Under the pieces are notes generated by a model that was not told the origin of the DNA, made no database searches, and saw only the letters and a list, made by a program, of their open reading frames with translations. Source: Candidatus Peregrinibacteria bacterium CG11_big_fil_rev_8_21_14_0_20_49_14 (GTDB lineage: Bacteria; Patescibacteriota; Gracilibacteria; Peribacterales; Peribacteraceae). Taken from it: DNA of 64,000 bases. Shown piece after piece: positions 33,224-40,369 of the stretch. The translations under genes and the position numbers were made by a program. The stretch spans positions 62,001-126,000 of the forward strand of contig PCVP01000010.1 of the NCBI GenBank assembly GCA_002787035.1, read 5' to 3'. Every line of letters begins with the position of its first letter. Within the stretch, counting starts at the first letter, position 1.

Positions 33224-34615
33224 ATGCGCACTCAGCAAATGAGCCCCGGCATCGTACTGACGTTTGCCTGCGGGGTACTTACCGTATTGTGGGCACTGAA
33301 TATTCGGTACCCGATTATCAGCGATACCGCGGGGTACGCACTGCTAGGAGAGAGCGTGTGGAACAGAGGTACGTACAGTCTGTTGGGCGTACCACATGCT
33401 CGGCATCTTCCGCTGCATGCAATTCTCTCGTACCCGTTCGTGCTGGAATTCGGCTATAACCTCGGCATGAAGATTGCCAGTTTGGTTGCGGGGTTTTTCG
33501 TGCTCGCTTCCGCGTTCACACTTCTCAATCTCACATTTTCCCGCAAGGTCGCACTATTGGCAACGGCACTGCTTCCGCTGCATCACGGATTTGTATTCAT
33601 GGCATCGGTCGGCTCTGCGGATCTGTTGTTTTGCGCGCTGTTTCTTCTCTCGCTTGTTGCGTATGTGCGAGCGGAAACAGATACACGCTGGTACGTGGGT
33701 GCGGGATTCTTCGCAGGTCTTGCGTGCCTCACACGATACAACGGTGCGCCGCTGTTTGCGCTGTTCTTTGTGCATGCGTTTCTCGCACGAAAGTCACACA
33801 TCAAAGAGAAACACTTCTGGGTGGGAGGCCTGCTTGGCATGGCAATTTTTTCCCTGTGGTTTGTACGAAACACCGTAACTCTCGGAGGCCCGTTCGTCAG
33901 TGAGTACGGAGAGTATCTGGAGAAGAGAAACGTACATTATGGCGGGCAATTCTTTTCAAACCTGCTGTACTACGGCAATCCGCTGCAAAACATTCTACCA
34001 ATCCTCTTTCTTTTTTCACTCTACGGTCTGGCTATGTTTCGAGGAAAATATAAGGGATTTCTCATCCTCTCTCTCGCTGCTGCGTGGATTCTTACGAGCG
34101 TATGGCCGGTACAAGCCATACGTTTCGCATTTCCCGGGTACCCCATACTCATCGGATTCGCGGCATGGGGAATGGCGGATTTGTATGATCGCACGGGCAA
34201 ATGGAAGCTGCCTTTTACCGCAGCTGTCGCGGCAGGAATCGCATTCACACACATGGGAGCGCTGTGCCTGTACAGCCTGGGAGAATGCAATGCATGGTAC
34301 GACCGTGCGATTGCCATTGGCCCCGCACAGTTGGGAGTATCCATGGAGGGAATGCAGAGCTGGCACGAAGCTCGGACGTTTATAAACAAACATGCCCCCA
34401 AGGGAGCAACGGTACTGGTAGACAGTCCTATTCATGAGCGAGTGTGGGCATCGGGTGTATTCCGAGACGACATCACTGTCACATCCGATACGGACAAAGA
34501 GTGCAATGCGTATCGCATTGTTTCTCCCTCCGAGAAAAATGATGACAGCTCTCCGTTTACATCATTCAATCAGCCCGCGCTCTCCGTGGTGCAAAAACTC
34601 TGCAGTACGCGTTAA
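33224..34615 (+). CDS. Polytopic membrane glycosyltransferase (GT39/GT-C-like)
   Basis: A 463-aa protein with about ten helices. The N-terminal loop SDTAGYALLGESVWNRGTYSL has the Asp/Glu arrangement of GT-C transferases that use polyprenol-phosphate sugars; ACLTRYNGAPLFALFFVHAFLARKSH marks the middle. The long C-terminal part is extracytoplasmic, with several Cys that could form disulfides (ALCLYSLGECNAWYDRA). The last codons overlap the convergent gene by 4 nt. Confidence 0.72.
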   Translation: MRTQQMSPGIVLTFACGVLTVLWALNIRYPIISDTAGYALLGESVWNRGTYSLLGVPHARHLPLHAILSYPFVLEFGYNLGMKIASLVAGFFVLASAFTLLNLTFSRKVALLATALLPLHHGFVFMASVGSADLLFCALFLLSLVAYVRAETDTRWYVGAGFFAGLACLTRYNGAPLFALFFVHAFLARKSHIKEKHFWVGGLLGMAIFSLWFVRNTVTLGGPFVSEYGEYLEKRNVHYGGQFFSNLLYYGNPLQNILPILFLFSLYGLAMFRGKYKGFLILSLAAAWILTSVWPVQAIRFAFPGYPILIGFAAWGMADLYDRTGKWKLPFTAAVAAGIAFTHMGALCLYSLGECNAWYDRAIAIGPAQLGVSMEGMQSWHEARTFINKHAPKGATVLVDSPIHERVWASGVFRDDITVTSDTDKECNAYRIVSPSEKNDDSSPFTSFNQPALSVVQKLCSTR

Positions 34616-35220
34616 CCTTCTTTGGTGGCTTTGGCCCACAGGTTCATACCGAGCTCGAATGTTCCGGTTGAGATGTTCTCTTTCTTAAACCCTGCTTTCA
34701 GCAGAAATCCTTGTATCATTTTGAGCGTGTACTTGTCTTGGTGCTCATCTATTTCTTCGGGACTCACCAAGTGCAGCTTTGCCATAGTACGCAAAATAGG
34801 ATCCGCCCACCCTGCGGGCGTGGTAAGTATGTACTCCCCCTTCGAACGCAGAACACGATGAATTTCAGTAATGAGTTCCTGCAACACCGTAGGCTCTATG
34901 TGCTCGAACACTGCAAGCATGGTAATAACGTTAAAGTCTTCCTCACTGAACGGAAGCGGTTGATCCAACGTGACATCATGTCGGATAAGCGTGATATTTT
35001 TGGCATCGAACTGTCGTATCTGTTCGTCGGTTACCATTTTATCCAAACCGATTTTACTTTCAAATTCCGTACTCTCCAGAAAATATGGAAACGACCCGCA
35101 TCCTATATCCATTATTCTTCCGCGGCGCTCAGCGGGATTTATAAGCTTGTTTGCCATCTTCGCTCGCTTTCGGGAGAGAAAGCCCTCCAGAAGCCCGAAT
35201 CCTCGTGTGACGTTTACCAT
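34612..35220 (-). CDS. Class I SAM-dependent methyltransferase
   Basis: A 202-aa protein with RGRIMDIGCGSFPYFLES (motif I), IGLDKMV, EEDFNVITMLAVFEHIEPTVLQEL and LRSKGEYILTTPAGWADPIL. Start MVNVTRGFGLLEGFL was chosen because the long open frame upstream runs antisense-like through the next gene; TACTGT lies 8 nt before it. The substrate is unknown. Confidence 0.82.
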   Translation of the reverse strand: MVNVTRGFGLLEGFLSRKRAKMANKLINPAERRGRIMDIGCGSFPYFLESTEFESKIGLDKMVTDEQIRQFDAKNITLIRHDVTLDQPLPFSEEDFNVITMLAVFEHIEPTVLQELITEIHRVLRSKGEYILTTPAGWADPILRTMAKLHLVSPEEIDEHQDKYTLKMIQGFLLKAGFKKENISTGTFELGMNLWAKATKEG

Positions 35221-35258
35221 CGGCTGCAACAGTACTGTATTCGCACTCTTCTGCCTAG

Positions 35259-36293
35259 TTAGAGCGCGGCTTTCAGTCGCGCCTCGGACGTGCGAATCAT
35301 TGCCTCGTGTTCGTGCTGATCCTGCCGCAGATACTTCCTGCGACTGTCGAGCAATGCCTCGAGCACGGAACGTTCCGGCAAGGCACGCAAAGGGTAGGGC
35401 ATGCCTTTCAGTTCCGTGTACAGCTCTTGCACCACGCAAATCGCAAGCATAGCGGCCAATGTGCCAAAGAGCATATTGCCACTCCACTGATCTTCCGGAG
35501 GCTCCTCGTAATACCGCAGTACCTCTTCCGGATTTTTAAAGTGGTAGAGCAGCATGACCGCTCCGCTCACTCCGCTGAAACCCGTCAGGTACGTGTTGCG
35601 TTCTTGTTCAGGCACTATGAAGCATCGGTATCCTTTTTGAATCAGAATTTCATTCGCCTTGTCGCACGTATCGTACCGACCCGGCGATTTTCCGATGTGT
35701 GAAGGATGCATATTGCCGTTCGCAGGCCCGAGAGAAAGATGCTCCGTATCCACAAGAATATGCCTGTTAAAAGCCGTACAGTAGCTGCTCATGGGCTCGT
35801 AGGATTTTCCGTCTATTTCAAAATGCCACCAATCCCGCGGGCGAAAACTTACGGCTGCCGTGTTTTCATCGGCAAATTCTCTCCGCAACACTTCTGTCAT
35901 CTCAGAACTTACGGGGAACATGTCGTCATCACAAATCCAACCGATCTTTCTGTGCTTGGCTATGTCTCGCAGAAAAATATCTGACTTCGTGGATGCATAG
36001 AGATTCAGAAATTTTTGCACGCGAGCCTGCGGGAACTCACTTGCTTTCAGTTTTCCCGAACAATCAAAAATTGTGATGTCCACCGCATCTCCCAAGTGCT
36101 TGCGCACGATGTGGTACCACACCGTCATCATGGGAGGGAGAATGTTCATGGTAAACAACGCAGGCTTCTCGCTCGCAGGCAGAGACCGCTTACGCAGGTA
36201 AAACCCGAGTGTGGGCAGTCCCGTACGCAGTGCGCTTTTCATACTGAAACGCTTGAATGCCTTTGGAAGAAGCTCGGCGTACTCTTGTTTCAT
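35259..36293 (-). CDS. Hypothetical protein with a DDD motif, possible glycosyltransferase
   Basis: A 344-aa soluble protein of unrecognised family. Residues 46-60 (LFTMNILPPMMTVWYHIV) and the strand VDITIFDCSG suggest a Rossmann-like start; KIGWICDDDMFPVSSEM (DDD at 122-124) looks like a GT-A metal site. Later parts have RPRDWWHFEID, a His/Gly-rich segment (GNMHPSHIGKSPGRYDTCDKAN in pieces) and YRCFIVPEQERNTYL. TACACT (36306-36301) ends 7 nt before ATG 36293, which supports this start over two upstream ATGs. Located among methyltransferases and glycosyltransferases. Confidence 0.6.
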   Translation of the reverse strand: MKQEYAELLPKAFKRFSMKSALRTGLPTLGFYLRKRSLPASEKPALFTMNILPPMMTVWYHIVRKHLGDAVDITIFDCSGKLKASEFPQARVQKFLNLYASTKSDIFLRDIAKHRKIGWICDDDMFPVSSEMTEVLRREFADENTAAVSFRPRDWWHFEIDGKSYEPMSSYCTAFNRHILVDTEHLSLGPANGNMHPSHIGKSPGRYDTCDKANEILIQKGYRCFIVPEQERNTYLTGFSGVSGAVMLLYHFKNPEEVLRYYEEPPEDQWSGNMLFGTLAAMLAICVVQELYTELKGMPYPLRALPERSVLEALLDSRRKYLRQDQHEHEAMIRTSEARLKAAL

Positions 36294-36354
36294 CTGTCGT
36301 AGTGTACTGCTTCTTCCGTTCTTTTCATTCGTTTTTCGGGAAGTTCCGTCTACC

Positions 36355-37002
36355 ATGTGGCCTGTGAAATCATTCATAGACCGACACTACCGTTACATTC
36401 GCCGCTTTCGTTTCCTCTACGGCTGGGCGAAAGACTCGCATTCGCGCGCCGGATGCTCCAAACGTGCGGATGAATGGAAAGCCAGAGAATTCCGGGGTGC
36501 CAAACTGGATATATGCGGCGGACGAAATCCGTACAAACCGGGAGAATTTTTGAATGTGGACATCGTGCAGTTTCCACAGGTCGATTTGGTGTTCGATATC
36601 CGCAAGCGGTTTCCGTTCGAGGACGGTGTGATAGCGGAAGTATTCTCTGCTGCGACACTGGAGCACTTTCGCAAGCACCACAACGAACATATTCTCCGGG
36701 AGTTTCACCGCATACTGCAACCGGGAGGATTGCTACAGGTATCCACACCGGACATAGAGGCCATAGCCAGAGCACTGCTTAATGGTGAGGACTTAGACTT
36801 CGTCAACCAGCACTTCTTCGGCAAGTTTAAAACCGAACACACGGACGACTACGACGTGCACAAATGGATGTACCCCGTCTCGGGCATGATAGACGCCCTG
36901 GAATCCATAGGATTTACCGACGTGGAGCAAATGACGAATAACACGGGAATGCACGATGCGCATTTGAACTACCTTATTCGTGCACATAAACCTACTGCGT
37001 AA
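36355..37002 (+). CDS. Class I SAM-dependent methyltransferase
   Basis: A 215-aa protein. KLDICGGRNPYKPGEFLNVDIVQFP is an atypical motif I (CGGRNP in place of GxGxG) of the kind seen in small polysaccharide-cluster methyltransferases. DLVFDIRKRFPFEDGVIAEVFSAATLEHF and ILQPGGLLQVSTPD follow. The start at MWPVKSFIDRHYRYIRRF was chosen by position; it is divergent from the DDD-motif gene with a 61-nt gap. The 3' end overlaps the next, convergent gene by 11 nt. Confidence 0.82.
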   Translation: MWPVKSFIDRHYRYIRRFRFLYGWAKDSHSRAGCSKRADEWKAREFRGAKLDICGGRNPYKPGEFLNVDIVQFPQVDLVFDIRKRFPFEDGVIAEVFSAATLEHFRKHHNEHILREFHRILQPGGLLQVSTPDIEAIARALLNGEDLDFVNQHFFGKFKTEHTDDYDVHKWMYPVSGMIDALESIGFTDVEQMTNNTGMHDAHLNYLIRAHKPTA

Positions 37003-38044
37003 GCAGTTCATCGTAGACCGCCGCATACTGCCGTGCAATTTGCGACCAATCGTAGTGCGAAGCATGGTGCCTGCCTTGTACGGCAAGCGCGGTACGCAGC
37101 GGCTCATCCGTAAGAAGTCTGTTGAGCGCTTTTGCAGCAGATGCAACATCGTCCGGTTCTACGAGCAGACCCGTATTGCCGTCTTCGATAATATCGGGAA
37201 TACCGCCGACTCTCGTACCTATCACTCCGCATTCCGCCGCCTGCGCCTCAAGAAACACGTTGCCGAGCGCCTCACTGCGCGACAGCCCGCAGAAAATCTG
37301 TGCCTGTGCAAACTCTTCGTACACGTCGGGCATCGGCACGAATCCGAGAAATGTCACTCTGTCCGCAACGCCCAGCTCCGCTGCCAGCGCTTCCATGGAT
37401 TTCTTTACGGAGCCTTCTCCCACCACGCGCAAATGTGCGCCGAGAACGGAGACGGAGGCAAATGCACGAAGCAACGTATCTATCCCCTTCATGGGTTCTT
37501 GTCTGCCCACAAACAGAATACGACCCGGTACTTTTTCCATACGAGGCATGTGCTGCAAGCTAAGACCGTTGGAAATAAGTATCGCATCGTTGCGACCGAA
37601 CTTTTTTGCACGCTCAACCAATGTGGAGCTTATGACTGTGATTGCATCCGCAAAGCAATGCATGGTTCCCACAAAGAGAGTGGTATTCGTACTCTGACAC
37701 GTCAGCACTCGCTTGGTCCGTGGCAGGAGGAATCTGCAAAATATCAGCGTAAGTCCCGCGTAGGACTCCAACACCGCATGTACGAGATTGGGTCGGAGAC
37801 GCATTGCTGCAAACGGAGCAAGAAAGGGATACAGCCATTTATCCGCACTGTTCCCGAATCCGACTCGCAGAACCGCAACGCCATGCAGTTCTCCTTTTTT
37901 CGGAAGTGAGCGAGAAAGGCGCGCGGTCACGATGGTAAAATCGTACCGATCTCGCAGTGCCGCCGTCACTTCTTCCGCACACGCTTCGGCACCGCTTCTG
38001 TACGGAGTGAGGAATGCCGAAAAAATAACAATGCGTGGCTTCAT
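36992..38044 (-). CDS. Family 4 glycosyltransferase
   Basis: A 350-aa GT-B enzyme: MKPRIVIFSAFLTPYRSGAEACAEEV, then donor-domain motifs RILFVGRQEPMKGIDTLLRAF, LRVVGEGSVKKSMEALAAEL, VTFLGFVPMPDVYEEF and SRSEALGNVFLEAQAAECGVIGTRVGG (in parts). The upstream glycosyltransferase ends 4 nt inside its start, so the two are co-translated. Confidence 0.92.
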   Translation of the reverse strand: MKPRIVIFSAFLTPYRSGAEACAEEVTAALRDRYDFTIVTARLSRSLPKKGELHGVAVLRVGFGNSADKWLYPFLAPFAAMRLRPNLVHAVLESYAGLTLIFCRFLLPRTKRVLTCQSTNTTLFVGTMHCFADAITVISSTLVERAKKFGRNDAILISNGLSLQHMPRMEKVPGRILFVGRQEPMKGIDTLLRAFASVSVLGAHLRVVGEGSVKKSMEALAAELGVADRVTFLGFVPMPDVYEEFAQAQIFCGLSRSEALGNVFLEAQAAECGVIGTRVGGIPDIIEDGNTGLLVEPDDVASAAKALNRLLTDEPLRTALAVQGRHHASHYDWSQIARQYAAVYDELLTQ

Positions 38045-39153
38045 AAAAGTGCCAAGAAATCATCGAAAAATTGTTCGTACTGCCTGCTTACCGCGTCCCA
38101 AGAGAAGTAGGAGTCTATCCGCTCCCGCGCTTGCACACCGAGTGTTTTTGCTTTGGCCGGGTCACCCAGCAATCGTCGCACATGCGAACGCAGAGCCTCT
38201 ATGTCTCCCGGAGAGAAGAGGAAGCCCGATACGCCGTTTTGCACAAGGAACCTGTTGCCTCCCACATCACTGGCAATACAGGCACAGCCGCTGCTCATTG
38301 CTTCCATCAGCGCGTTGCTTAGCCCTTCGCTGTAGCTTGGAAGCACAAAGATATCCGTGGTGGAAAGCACACCTGCCACATCGTCACTGCGCCCTGTAAA
38401 TATCACATCTTTCCTGTACTGCTCCACAAGCGGATGATCCTCTTTATACCAACCTACCACCTGCACGGTGAGATTCTCGTGCTCTTTCTTCAGGGGAACA
38501 ACCGCAGCGAGGTAGTCATCCACTCCCTTTACGGATTCCAAACGTCCGACATATGTGATTGTCACTCCCGTGCGCGATGCCCTACTTCGTCCGTAGGGTT
38601 TGGGGTCTATTCCCGTGGGAATCACATGTGTTTTTTTTGAGATGCCAAGAACTCGCAGAAGTCTCTGCGGCTGAGGATGAAAGGTAATGATATGGTTTGC
38701 AAAAAGCAGTATGAGCCACCCCAGAGTCCAAGCGTATATGGCACTGCAGAGTTGCGGAAATCTGTTGCGTGGCCACCACGTTATTCCGACGAACGCATCG
38801 GTAGTCAGTATCACTTTGCGTCCGCTAAGACGAAGAAGAATAGTGGAAATGGAAGACCAAAACAGCAGTTTGTTCACGATAATGAGATCCGGATTTTCCT
38901 CCTTGGCCAGCCGTCGCACGTATCCGGAAAAACCCGGTGCTATGCCGTAATTCCAAGGGTCTTTCAGGAAGAAATCTTTGCGATAATGCACGGTGAGCGA
39001 ATCGGACATTTTTTCCACTTTTGATTCGCTGCCCATACATACGGCAATCACTCCGTAGCCCAAACGCTGCCAGAGTTCCGCCAGTTTCACAGAACTCACC
39101 ATCCATCGGTGCTCTTCTTTCCAGTACGGCGATATCAGGAGAATGGTTCTCAT
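38041..39153 (-). CDS. Family 4 glycosyltransferase
   Basis: A 370-aa GT-B enzyme starting MRTILLISPYWKEEHRWMVSSVKLAELWQRLG. The donor half shows VTITYVGRLESVKGVDDYLAAVV, VVGWYKEDHPLVEQYRKDVIFTG, DIFVLPSYSEGLSNALMEAMSSGCACIASDVGG (in parts). The long frame upstream of this ATG (to 39471) is not family-like. The first 15 codons and about 20 nt of 5' flank are duplicated 152 nt upstream. Confidence 0.92.
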   Translation of the reverse strand: MRTILLISPYWKEEHRWMVSSVKLAELWQRLGYGVIAVCMGSESKVEKMSDSLTVHYRKDFFLKDPWNYGIAPGFSGYVRRLAKEENPDLIIVNKLLFWSSISTILLRLSGRKVILTTDAFVGITWWPRNRFPQLCSAIYAWTLGWLILLFANHIITFHPQPQRLLRVLGISKKTHVIPTGIDPKPYGRSRASRTGVTITYVGRLESVKGVDDYLAAVVPLKKEHENLTVQVVGWYKEDHPLVEQYRKDVIFTGRSDDVAGVLSTTDIFVLPSYSEGLSNALMEAMSSGCACIASDVGGNRFLVQNGVSGFLFSPGDIEALRSHVRRLLGDPAKAKTLGVQARERIDSYFSWDAVSRQYEQFFDDFLALL

Positions 39154-39262
39154 AGAAAAAGTTGTGGTGAAGGCGAGCTCCGCTTGCCTGGAGCCACTCC
39201 TGCAAGGGAAAGGATGGCCCGTGGAAGGAAAACCGTAGGTTTGCCTTCCACGAAAGATCGTT

Positions 39263-39309
39263 GCTCTTCTTTCCAGTACGGCGATATCAGGAGAATTGTT
39301 CTCATAGAA
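39263..39309 (-). pseudogene. Duplicated 5' fragment of the adjacent glycosyltransferase gene
   Basis: Matches 39111-39157 with one mismatch over 47 nt and more weakly for 20 nt beyond. It encodes MRTILLISPYWKEEQ and then diverges. Between the copies lies a hairpin, CGTGGAAGG.AAACC with GGTTT.CCTTCCACG (39220-39252), of a type that recurs at 45351-45375. It reads as a partial tandem duplication rather than a gene. Confidence 0.7.
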
Positions 39310-39331
39310 GTAACGGTGGCGAAAGCGAGAA

Positions 39332-39685
39332 TTATTCCTCGTCGTCCGTATCCAGTCCCTTGTTATGGAGTGCCATTTTGCGAATAATACGAGTCTGACG
39401 CTGCTCCAGCTCCTCCAAACGCATAATAATATAGAAAACGATGAAGAAGAGAATACCAAGAAACGTAACAAGAACAGCGTTTTCTCTGTTCTTAATACCG
39501 GTCACTCTTGTGAGATACTTTATGGAATCCGGCTCGATTGCAATGTATGCGATTGCCACCCAAAACAGAGTCCAAAGCATTGCCTCCCATACCGTCTTTT
39601 TTTGGCGAAACACGAGGTTCCATGCGTAGACAACGGCAACGAAGGAAGCGAGTGGCGCGATGATTTGATACGCGGTTATGTTCAT
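39332..39685 (-). CDS. DUF2304 family membrane protein
   Basis: A 117-aa protein: MNITAYQIIAPLASFVAVVYAWNLVFRQKK, WEAMLWTLFWVAIAYIAIEPDSI and VLVTFLGILFFIVFYIIMRLEELEQRQTRIIRK, three helices followed by a coiled-coil-like charged tail. This is the DUF2304 layout; the family is commonly encoded directly after a family 2 polyprenol-phosphate glycosyltransferase, as here (ATGA overlap). A role as partner of that enzyme is likely but unproven. Confidence 0.82.
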   Translation of the reverse strand: MNITAYQIIAPLASFVAVVYAWNLVFRQKKTVWEAMLWTLFWVAIAYIAIEPDSIKYLTRVTGIKNRENAVLVTFLGILFFIVFYIIMRLEELEQRQTRIIRKMALHNKGLDTDDEE

Positions 39686-40359
39686 CTCAGGAAGGATCGT
39701 AGCAGAATTTTCAGCGCAGTCTTCACTCCCGAGGCAAAAGACTGACCTTTTGCCATGGTGTACTCCGAGTACAACACCTTTGTAGACACCTCTTTTACGC
39801 GCCAACGGCGCTGTACGGACTCACGAACGATTTCCGTGCAGAATTCGTATCCGCTCATGCGAATATCTATTTCCTCCACCGCTTTCGGACCAAGCACCTT
39901 AAATCCGCACTGACTGTCGGAAACCCAGCGTCCGATAACGGCAAACGTGACGATATTTCCCATGCCGTTAAACACGCGGCGGATAAGCGGAATTGCATTG
40001 CGTTGACCGAAGCGATTGGCAAAAACGATGTCGGCCTCCTCGTCTAAGATGGGCTGCATCATAGACGGAATATCGTGCGGGTCATGCTGACCGTCGGCAT
40101 CCAAGGTGATAATAACGTCCGCACCCAACGCTCTGGCAGCTTCTATTCCTGTCATGGTGGCCGCACCCGCACCGCAGTTTTCCACGTGCAGTACCGTAAA
40201 CGCTCCCGCTTTTTCCGCCACTTCGGCAGTGTTGTCTTTGGAACCGTCGGTAACTACCACGACTTTCTCCACGTACTGCTGCGCATCGGCTATGACTGCC
40301 GCTATGCGTGTCGCTTCATTGTATGCCGGTATGACGGCAATAATGTGATGGTCGCTCAT
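39682..40359 (-). CDS. Family 2 glycosyltransferase (polyprenol-phosphate sugar synthase-like)
   Basis: A 225-aa GT-A enzyme: HIIAVIPAYNEATRIAAVI, VVVVTDGSKDNTAEVAEKAG, GAGAATMTGIEAA, ADVIITLDADGQHDPHDIP (DAD), VSDSQCGFKVLGPKAV and YEFCTEIV. Very like the glycosyltransferases that pair with DUF2304. The start is MSDHHIIAV; the preceding frame is not conserved-looking. The large membrane protein gene ends 10 nt upstream. Confidence 0.9.
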   Translation of the reverse strand: MSDHHIIAVIPAYNEATRIAAVIADAQQYVEKVVVVTDGSKDNTAEVAEKAGAFTVLHVENCGAGAATMTGIEAARALGADVIITLDADGQHDPHDIPSMMQPILDEEADIVFANRFGQRNAIPLIRRVFNGMGNIVTFAVIGRWVSDSQCGFKVLGPKAVEEIDIRMSGYEFCTEIVRESVQRRWRVKEVSTKVLYSEYTMAKGQSFASGVKTALKILLRSFLR

Positions 40360-40369
40360 ATGCACGACA

